A stretch of DNA of 34,587 bases. It comes from Filifactor alocis (GTDB lineage: Bacteria; Bacillota; Clostridia; Peptostreptococcales; Filifactoraceae). Positions within the stretch are counted from its first letter, which is position 1. Each line of letters starts with the position of its first letter. The notes beneath the pieces were generated by a model. The model was not told the DNA's origin, made no database searches, and worked only from the letters and a program-made list of their open reading frames with translations. Below, one piece after another: positions 7,241-15,678 of the stretch. Location of the stretch: assembly GCA_030529565.1 (NCBI GenBank), contig JAUMWQ010000004.1:1-34587 (forward strand), written 5' to 3'. The position numbers and the translations under genes are program-made.

Positions 7241-9592
7241 CTAGGCCTCTTCTTTTCTCAACCTTCTCACCCAGGAGTTGGCACCGAAGCCAAGACCGAG
7301 CAGACACCAGAAGATCGGTGCTACCGAGACCACCGAGTCGTTGAAGAACCCTGCTCCCATATAGCCGATCACAGCCAGGAAAAGGCCGATCGCAAAGACC
7401 TCCGTCTCACTGTACTCCTTGCGGAAGGTATAGAGCAGAATACTGTCTATCACATAGAGGAGCAAGAGAATCAAGAGGGCCGCCAAAGCGACCAAACCTT
7501 GGTTGATCGCCAGCTGTAGATACCAGTTGTGAGGCTTGTCCACCGTCATATTCGGCGTACCGTAAGCATACCACTTCGCCAAGATATCTCCCTGCGGAAA
7601 GTGAAGCATGTAGGTATCAGGGCCATAACCTGCTATGATAGTATCCTTGAGCAGCGGAAGAGATCTCGACCAGATATAACCACGCGCCGAACCGATCTTC
7701 TCCTTGCCTTCAAAGCCGATGTAAGGAGCATCCTTCGGTGTAAATTCATAAAACTTGGGTGTATAGAAGCGAATTTCGCTCGGGTTGCTCAAATTTAGGA
7801 TCAACACGTCCTGATCCAGATATTTCAAGAGAAGGACGTCGACGATCTCTTCAGTTCTGTTTACCGTCCTCTTGATCTTTCCTTTTGAATAAGAGAATTC
7901 TGCAAACCTCGTATCCGTTGTCCTGTGTATCTTGTCTTCTCCCTTCTCGTAGGAGATCAACTCCATCTTCTCGTCGAAGAGGTTAATATTGCCCGTCGTA
8001 TTGTCCACAACCAACATACGATCGCCTTGGAGCTTGAGGAAGAGCTGCTTTCCGTCCACCGATATCGCACGGATGGGCACATGGTCATGATAGTCAAAGT
8101 TTTGCTGTACCCCTCCTACAATTCCCAAATCCTCCAACAAGGTCGGTACCCTCGCAAAGATAGCTCCCTGGGTCGCAATGCTGAATATCGCAATAGCAGC
8201 CAGCAGGATGGTAAAGGTCGTCAAACTGACCTTCCAATAGCGGAACAATTGTCTGAGCAGTACCAAGAGGAAGAAGACCACCACCAAAGCAAGTCCTACA
8301 ATTCCTGCTCTGGACGTACTTCCAAACAGTACAAAAAGAGCACACAGAGTCAAAAGCGCCGCTACGATACGTTGGAACATCTCCTTGGAAAATAGAGCGA
8401 TCACAAGGAAGAACGGAACCATCATAGCTCCAAAACTACCCATATAGTTGTAGTGGAACATCGTTCCATAAATTCTTTCCTTCTCAAATTGAAAGTTCAG
8501 TGTCGCATTTTGATACTCAGGAGGCAGGATGAAACTTCTCGCCCCGGGTGTCTGTAGGAGATCTTGCCCAAAAAACTGACTGATCCCCATGATCGTCGTT
8601 ATCAGCATCAGGAAGGACAGACTCCAAAAGATGATCTTCCTATTCTTTTCACTTCGATACGAGGTGATCGCATACATAAACAGTACCGCATAGGCAAGAA
8701 GGACGATCATCCCTTCCCTTCTGTCAGGAGCACCCCAGATCGCAACTCCGGGATAGAGAGCGATCACAGTCGAAATAAGACTGAAGGCCAAATAGACCAT
8801 AAGCAAACCAAAGGAAAATCTAAGCAGGATATCCTTCTTTGATCTGTCCTTTCGTCGAAACAGAGCCATAAAGACCAGAGACGCTCCAGCCAAACCGATA
8901 ACGGCAAGAGACTTATAATAGGAGAAAAAGTCATAGACAACCCCTGCCGAGGACCAGTAGGCATCGATTTCCGGCTCCAAAGGAAGAACCTTCAAAAAGA
9001 CGATCAAAGGAACGATCGACAGCACAAGTGCTATCGGAAGTAGACCGATCCAATTTGCACTGCCCGTAAGAAACTCCCTCACTGCATTGGACTGTTGTTT
9101 GGGCTGTTCTCCCTCACTCTTCTTCTGTTGCTCCTTATCCCTCTCTCGCTTCGACTTCTTCCTGCCTTGATCCTTCCCCTTAGGATCTTCGTCCGCCGAA
9201 GACGCAGGAACCGCTTCGGCCTCCCCTGACGGAGAAGATGTCTCATCCTTGGTCAAAGAAACCGTCCCCTTTTCTTCTGCCGAAGAATCCGCCTTGACCT
9301 CCCGAGACGGAGAATCTTCTTTGACCTCTTCTGTCAAAGTAACAGGAACAGCTCCGACCTCCTCTGAGGAAGGAAGGGGGCCGATTTCATCCTTTTCCAA
9401 AGAAACTGAGTCCTCAGGCTTATCCAAGATAACCTTCTCAGATCCATCCGGAACATCGACCGTTTCTTTTAAAGATTCTCCCTCCAAGGTTTCAACGTCC
9501 ACATTTTCCGTATGATCTCTTTCCGGAACAGGTTTGGGCTGTTCCGATCCCTTTTTGTTTTTATCCTTCGAAATTCGTTTTGATTTTCTCAT
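7241..9592 (-). CDS. O-antigen ligase/Wzy-type polytopic membrane protein
   Basis: A 783 aa protein. Residues 1-170 are a hydrophilic tail rich in Glu, Ser, Lys and Pro, with no membrane segment. From about 175 there are a dozen or so membrane helices of the Wzy_C/O-antigen ligase type, with STSRAG (425-430), GYGPDTY (655-661) and KPHNWYLQ (686-693), the family's conserved periplasmic-loop residues. An extracytoplasmic insertion of about 165 residues (475-640), predicted mostly beta, splits the helices. Known relatives join or polymerise undecaprenol-linked glycans; here a surface or wall glycopolymer is the likely substrate, which is inference. GGGAG sits 6 nt before the ATG. The start is 11 bp after the TolC-like gene, so they form one operon ending at 7145-7180. 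Confidence 0.82.
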   Translation of the reverse strand: MRKSKRISKDKNKKGSEQPKPVPERDHTENVDVETLEGESLKETVDVPDGSEKVILDKPEDSVSLEKDEIGPLPSSEEVGAVPVTLTEEVKEDSPSREVKADSSAEEKGTVSLTKDETSSPSGEAEAVPASSADEDPKGKDQGRKKSKRERDKEQQKKSEGEQPKQQSNAVREFLTGSANWIGLLPIALVLSIVPLIVFLKVLPLEPEIDAYWSSAGVVYDFFSYYKSLAVIGLAGASLVFMALFRRKDRSKKDILLRFSFGLLMVYLAFSLISTVIALYPGVAIWGAPDRREGMIVLLAYAVLFMYAITSYRSEKNRKIIFWSLSFLMLITTIMGISQFFGQDLLQTPGARSFILPPEYQNATLNFQFEKERIYGTMFHYNYMGSFGAMMVPFFLVIALFSKEMFQRIVAALLTLCALFVLFGSTSRAGIVGLALVVVFFLLVLLRQLFRYWKVSLTTFTILLAAIAIFSIATQGAIFARVPTLLEDLGIVGGVQQNFDYHDHVPIRAISVDGKQLFLKLQGDRMLVVDNTTGNINLFDEKMELISYEKGEDKIHRTTDTRFAEFSYSKGKIKRTVNRTEEIVDVLLLKYLDQDVLILNLSNPSEIRFYTPKFYEFTPKDAPYIGFEGKEKIGSARGYIWSRSLPLLKDTIIAGYGPDTYMLHFPQGDILAKWYAYGTPNMTVDKPHNWYLQLAINQGLVALAALLILLLLYVIDSILLYTFRKEYSETEVFAIGLFLAVIGYMGAGFFNDSVVSVAPIFWCLLGLGFGANSWVRRLRKEEA

Positions 9593-9603
9593 AACTCTCC
9601 CTT

Positions 9604-10713
9604 CTACATCGAAGATCCGGTCAGATAGATCTGGTTGAAGTGGATCTTCGCCGTTTCATATGCCTTTATCAATTCTCGGATCTGAACATCCATCTGCTCC
9701 AACTCCATCTTCTTCTTCTCCAGACTAAAGGAAGAGACCTTGCCTGCAACGAGCTTGATCTTCTCATTCTCAAGCTCTTCAACCTTTATCTCTCTCTGCT
9801 GTTTCAATAATTCTATCCTCTCCTGCAAAAGTTTGAGGTTTTGGTACTCCCTTTCCACTCCCGAACGAACGTCTTCCTTCAACTTGAGGATCTCCGTCTC
9901 ATCAATGTAGATATCCGCTTGACGGATCGCTCTGCTTCCTTCATACAGATTTCTGTCCAATATCAATTTTTGCAAACTGACTCCGTGTTCCTTAGCGACC
10001 ACCTGCATATTTGCAGAAGAAGCTTGCATTCCCTTCAGTTTTACTTCTTCGTCCTTCAGATTGAGAGGTTTGAAGCTATAAGGGATCTCAACGATGGAAT
10101 ATTCGTTCAAATCCTTCAAATTCAAGTATTTATTTAATTCTAACAAATGTTTGTTCAAAGTCAAATACTTTTGCGTTTTATTTTTCTGCATCTCCTGCAA
10201 AGAGTTGTTTAGGGAATTGTAGTCATATTTGCTGATCAAGCCCCTCTCCTTTTTGACATCGGCAATTGCGATCTCCTTCTTAAGCATCCCGATCTCCTTA
10301 TCATGGAGTTTGATCTCCGCATAGACAGTATCGATCTCATTGAAGAGGTTACGAATGGCAAACTCGAGCATCACCTTGGTATAGCGGACCTGCTTGTCGT
10401 AGAAATCCTTCTCCAACGTCGATTTTTCCAAGCCGAAGGCTACCTTGTCCATCATCTCGCCATACTCAGGATTTTGGTTCATCATCTCTACCAAAATTCT
10501 GCCCTGAACATCCAATTCCTCATCCGAAGTCTCCTGCTTCGAGATCTGTTTTTCGGTTCTCTTTATCTCCAAGCTGTTTTTTACTGCAAGTTCGACCGCC
10601 TTTTCATAGGTAAGAAGCTTAGCTTCCTTCCTATCTGTGTGATCTGCATAAGAAACTGTGGTACAAACCATTGCCAGACTTAAAACTACAGGGATTATTT
10701 TTTTTATCATCAT
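9604..10713 (-). CDS. TolC-like (outer membrane efflux family) secreted coiled-coil protein
   Basis: A 369 aa protein with a signal peptide (MMIKKIIPVVLSLAMVCTTVSYA) followed by a TolC-like opening, LTYEKAVELAVKNSLEIKRTEKQI. The rest is almost all charged amphipathic helix, with long heptad stretches at about 95-190 and 260-350. Real TolC proteins form outer-membrane channels in diderms; this organism looks monoderm, so a periplasmic-like or wall-associated scaffold is more likely. Only the general TolC family resemblance is visible; I see no beta-barrel strands of the TolC type, and no HlyD adaptor gene lies nearby. AAGGAGG precedes the ATG by 5 nt. First confirmed gene of the operon with the ligase-type gene; the small ORF upstream may be its first cistron. 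Confidence 0.75.
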   Translation of the reverse strand: MMIKKIIPVVLSLAMVCTTVSYADHTDRKEAKLLTYEKAVELAVKNSLEIKRTEKQISKQETSDEELDVQGRILVEMMNQNPEYGEMMDKVAFGLEKSTLEKDFYDKQVRYTKVMLEFAIRNLFNEIDTVYAEIKLHDKEIGMLKKEIAIADVKKERGLISKYDYNSLNNSLQEMQKNKTQKYLTLNKHLLELNKYLNLKDLNEYSIVEIPYSFKPLNLKDEEVKLKGMQASSANMQVVAKEHGVSLQKLILDRNLYEGSRAIRQADIYIDETEILKLKEDVRSGVEREYQNLKLLQERIELLKQQREIKVEELENEKIKLVAGKVSSFSLEKKKMELEQMDVQIRELIKAYETAKIHFNQIYLTGSSM

Positions 10714-10727
10714 GCTACCTCCTTAAG

Positions 10728-10982
10728 TTATCCAACCTTTCTCTTTTCGTCCGTTTCTTCGACTTCCATCCCCGAAAGGCCCAACCTTCTAAAAGATCGG
10801 ATCCTCTCCCAACTCGGACACGACAAGATTTCATCTCCATTCTCCCGCATCCACAACTCCCGGACTTCTTTTCCGAAAGCCGGCACTTCACAGCGCCAAC
10901 AGATATATAGGAGATACCATACTTCTACCTCAAGAGAAATATCTCGATCCTTCCGATCTCGTCGTCGATCGCTAAAAAGCAA
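10728..10982 (-). CDS. possible small zinc-ribbon-like ORF, perhaps decayed
   Basis: An 84-codon frame that stops 14 bp before the TolC-like start. It reads YICWRCEVPAFGKEVREL then ENGDEILSCPSWERI, which looks like a zinc ribbon with a first CxxC pair, and a second pair where the last Cys is Trp. Codon choice resembles the neighbours. Against it, the only start in frame is a TTG with no good ribosome site, and the best ribosome site (GAGG before an ATG near 10949) opens a different frame that stops after ten codons. It may be a decayed gene or chance. Not recognised as a named family. Confidence 0.35.
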   Translation of the reverse strand: MLFSDRRRDRKDRDISLEVEVWYLLYICWRCEVPAFGKEVRELWMRENGDEILSCPSWERIRSFRRLGLSGMEVEETDEKRKVG

Positions 10983-11044
10983 TCACCGACTTGTATTCTC
11001 CGTTCTTAAGTTATTGGTCCTCGAAGGAAACAAGAAGGGTGTAT

Positions 11045-11153
11045 ATACTATTATCCATTTAAACTGACAGGATGGATGCTTTGAACTATCGTTATCAAAG
11101 TTATCTATAACAATATATTCTGTATGGCCTGCGTTTCAAACAAAGAATAGTAT
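11045..11153 (+). repeat. family A repeat, divergent variant
   Basis: A 109 bp unit bounded by ATACTATT and AATAGTAT. Its interior differs from the copies at 2755 and 33687, but its reverse complement follows the left part of the interrupted copy at 6845-7096. It lies between the TolC-like operon and the 685 aa surface protein gene. Confidence 0.65.
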
Positions 11154-11223
11154 CATATCAAACTGTATTATAAGCATAGTATAATAATACCACAAAAAAA
11201 TTAAGAAATCTTTGCAAATCAGT

Positions 11224-11272
11224 AAAAAAACAAAAAATCGGAGGCCGAAAGAAAGACTTCTCTCGGCCTCTG
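11224..11272 (-). terminator. terminator of the 685 aa surface protein gene
   Basis: Stem AGAGGCCGA paired with TCGGCCTC around an A/G-rich loop, followed on the minus strand by GATTTTTTGTTTTTTT. It starts 42 bp past the stop codon. Confidence 0.9.
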
Positions 11273-11313
11273 ATCTCATCCCTCCATTTTATTTACAAGG
11301 AAGGCCTCTATTC

Positions 11314-13371
11314 TTAGTGCATTACGATAACTTGCTTTGTCGCAGGAACCCAAACATAACCGGTACCTCTTTCCAAACCAAAGGCATCTCCCAGAGAGCT
11401 TAGCGGTAAGAACAGGCTTCCTTTTACGTTTTGGCTTGCTGTATTCATCTTGATGTCCACGCCGTTTTTGTTCAAGGTTTTTCCATTGGATTTTACCTTA
11501 ACTACGGTATCTCCCTTTGTAAAGGTCGCTGTCTTGCTTGCGTTGTCCCAAGCCACCTGTACTCCGATGGTCTCTGCTACGACCCTCATCGGCAGCATGG
11601 TATAGCCATCCTTGGTGTATACGGCGGAAGTCATTTGCTTCTCTATATCTCCGACCATATACTTATTGGAACCTAAGGTAAAGGTTGTCTTTGTTTTTAC
11701 CTCAGGAACAGGTTGAGGTTGAGGCTGCGGTACAGGTGTCGGTACAACAGGAGCTGCACCTATCGTAAAGAAGTCTTCTTTTGCGATCGGTTCCATTGCG
11801 TATTCTTTTCCGTCTGCCAAAATCACGCTGTCAAGTTCTTTGGAAGGTTTGACCGCCTTAAAGAAAACCACTTTATAGTTTCCATTCGGGATCGATCTTT
11901 GTGTTGTTACCTTCAGACCCGAAATTGTGATCCTACCCATATCGGAACCGCTGGATTCTCTATTCAGAGTAAATTGAACAACATCTTCGTCCTTACCGAG
12001 TTTTGCATCTTTTACCGTTATTTTTTCTGCATCGACTTTTGCATCTTTAGCGAAAAGTACCTTGTCAAATTTTCCTCCGGCAACTTTAATTCCATAGATC
12101 TCAGAAGATTCCAAAGCCTTCGTCTTCTTCTCTTCGATCACGATATTTCCTACCTCTTCGTTGACAATTCCTCCGGAGATATTCTTTTTGTCTACGCTAA
12201 GGCTTACTCTAGGAGAAAGCTTAACTAGCTCTGTTTTGAGGTCTGCATTTCTAAGCTTCGCTTCCAAAACGACTACATCCGCATCTTCATCCGGTGTTAC
12301 CTTAAGATCAAGTTTCATCGTACCACCTTGATCGTTAGTACGGAAGGAGAAGTCGTCTACGGGATTACCCTTCTTATCTTGGATCTTAGCCTTGTCCGCT
12401 ACCTCTTTTGCATCCTTTGCTTCTCCCTTGACAGTTCCGCCTACCACTTTGAAGTCTACATAAGAAGTCTGAGGAAGTCTTCCACCCGTAGATTTTAAAA
12501 CTACAGTAACAGGAATATCCTTACTTCCTGCAAATTCCATCTTAACACCGTTTTGTACTTCAAGCACAGGCTTGTACTCTTCTATCTTTCCAACTACCAA
12601 CTTTGCACTGTTGGAAGCAGCCTTGACATCAACTTCGATCTCATCTTGAGACGCGCTGTCATCAACATCTACGAGCGGCTTTACAATTACAGCCTTATCA
12701 GAAGTAGCTCTTAAAACAAGTTTTCTTGCCTCTACACTTACAACTGTCGCTTCGCTTACACGCTCCGCCTTCTTCATCTCAGTCTCATCCCACTCCACTC
12801 CGCTCGGAAGTGTCAATGTAACTTCTTCACCGGATTTCAAAGAAAGCATAAAATGAGCAAGTTCCGTATCTCTTTGATAACCCACACTGGGAACCTTGTT
12901 GAGTATCTTAGCAAAAGAAGTATCTTCTTCCGTCATAATTGCAAATACCTTGGTTTCTTTTCCAAGACCTACCGCATTTGCATCAACAGTAAGTTTCTTC
13001 TCTCCAAGTCCGTCAACGTCTACGATACCGCTTATATTAATTTTGTCTCCACCTTTAACAAGCGCGATGTCTTCTGCACTTAAAGTAATTACGATACTCT
13101 TTTCTGTAACTACCAACTGAGGTTTCAAGTCCTTTACTCCCAAAGTTGCTTTTACGTCAGCTGAAACAAACATTCCTTCTTCCAAAGATACCGTCATGGC
13201 TCCGGCTTGAAGAATATCCGCGCTGTTTGCATTGAGTACCACTTGGAACGGCATATTTGTATCTTGTTTCGCCGTTCTTGAGCTCACATTGATCTCAGCT
13301 CCGAACACCGTTGTGGGGATCATAGCCAAAACCAAAAGAGCTGCTGCCGCTTTTCCTGCATACCTTTTCAT
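11314..13371 (-). CDS. secreted surface protein with C-terminal copper amine oxidase N-like domain
   Basis: A 685 aa exported protein. Signal peptide MKRYAGKAAAALLVLAMIPTTVFGA, a long beta-rich Val/Lys/Asp-rich middle, a Pro-Gln linker (about 548-558, PTPVPQPQPQPVPE), then a PF07833-type domain: TTFTLGSNKYMV, GYTMLPMRVVAETIGVQVAW and SLFLPLSSLGDAFGL. The domain name comes from the family; no amine oxidase activity is implied. Its order of domains and several segments (GNIVI, RITISGL, TTQRSIPNG) match the 697 aa paralogue at 15679-17772. A surface-array or wall-binding role is inferred. It has its own promoter (13477-13506) and terminator (11224-11272), and GGGAG 7 nt before the ATG. Confidence 0.85.
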   Translation of the reverse strand: MKRYAGKAAAALLVLAMIPTTVFGAEINVSSRTAKQDTNMPFQVVLNANSADILQAGAMTVSLEEGMFVSADVKATLGVKDLKPQLVVTEKSIVITLSAEDIALVKGGDKINISGIVDVDGLGEKKLTVDANAVGLGKETKVFAIMTEEDTSFAKILNKVPSVGYQRDTELAHFMLSLKSGEEVTLTLPSGVEWDETEMKKAERVSEATVVSVEARKLVLRATSDKAVIVKPLVDVDDSASQDEIEVDVKAASNSAKLVVGKIEEYKPVLEVQNGVKMEFAGSKDIPVTVVLKSTGGRLPQTSYVDFKVVGGTVKGEAKDAKEVADKAKIQDKKGNPVDDFSFRTNDQGGTMKLDLKVTPDEDADVVVLEAKLRNADLKTELVKLSPRVSLSVDKKNISGGIVNEEVGNIVIEEKKTKALESSEIYGIKVAGGKFDKVLFAKDAKVDAEKITVKDAKLGKDEDVVQFTLNRESSGSDMGRITISGLKVTTQRSIPNGNYKVVFFKAVKPSKELDSVILADGKEYAMEPIAKEDFFTIGAAPVVPTPVPQPQPQPVPEVKTKTTFTLGSNKYMVGDIEKQMTSAVYTKDGYTMLPMRVVAETIGVQVAWDNASKTATFTKGDTVVKVKSNGKTLNKNGVDIKMNTASQNVKGSLFLPLSSLGDAFGLERGTGYVWVPATKQVIVMH

Positions 13372-13476
13372 AAGTAACTCCCTCTCTTTTCTTTTAATTT
13401 TTTATTTTATACCTTTTAAATTTCAAGAAAAAGGCATAATACCTGAGTAATAACCTTCCCGGTTTCTTTTAGCAAT

Positions 13477-13506
13477 ATTATACCATTAAAAGAATATATT
13501 GCACAA
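13477..13506 (-). promoter_or_regulatory. sigma-A-type promoter for the 685 aa surface protein
   Basis: On the minus strand, TTGTGC, an 18 bp spacer, then a perfect TATAAT preceded by TGG. The expected transcript start is about 100 nt before the ATG. Confidence 0.7.
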
Positions 13507-13513
13507 CAAAATC

Positions 13514-14341
13514 TTACTCTAAAATCTTAAATGGTATCATCAAACTTCTCTTTGTTCCATCTTCCTTTTGATAGAAGAACTTGACAATACACTCGGATTT
13601 TTTTGACTCACGAGAGACACTCTCAAAGTAAAGACCTCCCGTCAAGGAATCGTCCTTGTTATTCATAAAATTATACAGTGGCAGACCCACCCCTTCAACT
13701 GTTGCGACGTATTCCTTTCCGTTGAGAGAAAGTATGGTCTCCGTAGGAAGCAGGCTCACCCCATCGCTGTACTTACTCACGTTTTCAAGTTGAAGATCCA
13801 AGTACAAATCTCTTCCGCCATTAACAAAACCCGCTTCCCTGATATTGATACGAATATTCTCATCCATATTGTATTGGGGCAGTAAAGCGTATTTTGGGGT
13901 CAACCCTGCATCAAGAGCCTGTTTCTGTAAAGAATTCTTTTGCTGAGCAATATCCTTCTTCAGCTCACTGTTCTCCTTCTCCAGTTCAGCCACCCTCTTC
14001 TCCAAGGCCCTGATCTTATCATTTGAGGTGATATAAGGACAAGAGAGTTTCTCCACCTCCGGTCTCGGCGGAGCAGTGATGCTGATCACCTGTCCCTTTT
14101 CGTCATATTGAACTTTCATATTAAGGGCTTCGGCGACAAAACGAATAGGAACATAGGCCCTCTTATCATACTCCAAAGTCTGATACTCTTTACCCATCGG
14201 CCTGATATCTCCATTAAAAGAGTAGACATAAGGCTTCGACACCACATCATACACAGGCTTTGTCTTTCTTGTCTCTGCTGTAACCATGGGTGTAAAAACA
14301 AAGGAAAGAAGCAAACCTACCGATATTATTTTTTGCTTCAT
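13514..14341 (-). CDS. secreted protein with copper amine oxidase N-like domain and coiled coil
   Basis: A 275 aa exported protein. A signal peptide (MKQKIISVGLLLSFVFTPMVTA) is followed by a short PF07833-type domain: PYVYSFNGDIRPMGKEYQTL and RAYVPIRFVAEALNMKVQYD. A heptad-repeat coiled coil follows (about residues 105-140, IRALEKRVAELEKENSELKK), then a beta-rich C-terminal domain. The frame opens at 14371, but the ATG at 14341 has AGGAGGT 5 nt upstream and begins the signal peptide, so I used it. The domain is at the N-terminus here but at the C-terminus in the two large paralogues. Role unknown; probably envelope-associated, with the coiled coil for self-association or partner binding. Confidence 0.82.
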   Translation of the reverse strand: MKQKIISVGLLLSFVFTPMVTAETRKTKPVYDVVSKPYVYSFNGDIRPMGKEYQTLEYDKRAYVPIRFVAEALNMKVQYDEKGQVISITAPPRPEVEKLSCPYITSNDKIRALEKRVAELEKENSELKKDIAQQKNSLQKQALDAGLTPKYALLPQYNMDENIRINIREAGFVNGGRDLYLDLQLENVSKYSDGVSLLPTETILSLNGKEYVATVEGVGLPLYNFMNNKDDSLTGGLYFESVSRESKKSECIVKFFYQKEDGTKRSLMIPFKILE

Positions 14342-15379
14342 AACGCACCTCCTGCAAATCAAAACTCCCAAACAACTCTCCCAAGGTGCGGCTTTGGAAA
14401 ATACACCGAAGAAAACTCCATCCTAAGCCTTTCTATTCAAGGTCGTTCAAAAGAATCCTACAGACAGGAACCCTTTCTCTTCCTTATAGGAACTACGTTT
14501 ATTAAAAAGCTCCCAACAAAAAAGTAAAGACCTCCTATGCCTGCTTTTATTATACTACATTTTATCAACTATTCTCCTCTTTGACTGTAACTGTAATCAA
14601 ATCGTAAGTATTCCGCCACATTTTTTAAATTCCCCGCTGAACTTGCTTTTTTACTTATTGATACCTTCTTGTCAAATATCAAGCCTCTCTTGATTATTAT
14701 CTCATCCTTGCAAAAATAAAATAAATACATCTAAAAACGATCTACTTCACGAAATTATTTCTTTGCATCCAAAACTAATAGAATGGTAGAAAACCTGTTC
14801 TGTGTATATGCTAATCTAAAAATGGTCCACAAATAACAAAAAATCTCTTTGAAAACCGGTCCAATCAATCACAAAATATACATTTCAGAATTTAAATTTT
14901 TTCGCAAAAAACCGTATATGCCAATTTAAAATCCTCCACAAACAGCAAAAAATCTTTTTAAAAATCAGTCCGATGAATCACAAAAAACTTTTAAAATTTT
15001 TAGTAAACTTAGCATCTCCCCTTCCTCTTCATCTTATAGATACAAGATCGAATTTTCAACACTGAAATGAGATTTTTTCTCTTTTTAATGTATAATATAT
15101 GTTTTTTTCAATTTTTTATCTCCTAAAATGAGCGTTTTTTTGTTAAAGGTGTTAGACAAATCCTGTATATCAGTTGATTCCATCTTATAATAAGATAGAG
15201 TGTTTATGTCATTTATCCCCATTAAATGATAGGTTCTCCACTAAATAAAGTTGTTCTTATAATATCAACTTCACATTTGACGCCAGTGCTACGCCTCACT
15301 CCCTCCCTCGAACGGTATAAATCAGACCGGTGATATTGATCTCATCTATAGATATTAAAGTTCTCTTGCCTCGCATATA
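14342..15379. other. AT-rich intergenic region, no gene recognised
   Basis: About 1.0 kb, clearly richer in A and T than the coding DNA around it. It holds a direct repeat (14804-14985), several TATAAT-like sequences (for example near 14550 on the minus strand and 15090 on the plus strand) and a small hairpin near 15209-15230. The composition is compatible with acquired or decayed DNA. Confidence 0.5.
14804..14985 (+). repeat. pair of direct repeats about 73 bp long
   Basis: Copy one is 14804-14876, copy two 14914-14985; the period is 110 bp. Both run GTATATGC.AAT.TAAAA, TCCACAAA.A.CAAAAAATCT, then GTCC.AT.AATCACAAAA. Only two copies are seen and the spacer is AT-rich. Confidence 0.75.
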
Positions 15380-15577
15380 CTAATCTTCACAAACTCCAAA
15401 TATATCACTTGGAGTAAAATTCATTGCTCTACATATTCTTTCTAAGTTTTTCATAGAAATATATTCGTCTTTGCCCATACCGGCTAAGCTATTTGAGGTA
15501 ATTCCTGTAAGCTTGATTAGGTCAGTTCTTTTCATATTCTTTTCTATTAAACGGATCCATAATTTTTTAAGAAACAC
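15380..15577 (-). CDS. small XRE/Cro-type HTH protein, 5' end probably frameshifted
   Basis: A 65 aa protein of the short HTH type: KKLWIRLIEKNMKRTDLIKLTG (first helices), ITSNSLAGMGKDEYISMKNL (recognition region) and LERICRAMNFTPSDIFGV. The whole protein is essentially the DNA-binding domain, as in other members. Only a GTG at 15577 is available in frame, a TGA lies just before it, and no ribosome site is seen. Four bases upstream an ATG opens another frame, ATG AGT GTT TCT (MSVS), which would continue naturally into YKKLW if two bases were restored before the six A residues. That fits the usual xSYKKLW beginning of this family. It may be a pseudogene, a sequencing slip in a homopolymer, or a poorly translated gene. 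It sits in AT-rich DNA beside the major surface protein gene. Confidence 0.6.
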   Translation of the reverse strand: MFLKKLWIRLIEKNMKRTDLIKLTGITSNSLAGMGKDEYISMKNLERICRAMNFTPSDIFGVCED

Positions 15578-15624
15578 TCATAGTGCAATTACGCCGGGTA
15601 ATATAACAGATAATAGTATTAAAT

Positions 15625-15660
15625 AAAAAAAGAGGAAACATTTCTGTTTCCTCTTTTTTT
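15625..15660 (-). terminator. strong bidirectional terminator after the 697 aa surface protein
   Basis: A perfect 15 bp stem (AAAAAAAGAGGAAAC with GTTTCCTCTTTTTTT) around a 6 nt loop, 19 bp past the stop codon. The U-run is good in both directions. Confidence 0.92.
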
Positions 15661-15678
15661 ATTTATGATTTTTGATAC

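Noticed and set aside
14804-14985. Repeat pair considered as a CRISPR fragment
   Set aside because: Only two units, about 73 bp long and imperfect, with no cas gene; not the CRISPR pattern.
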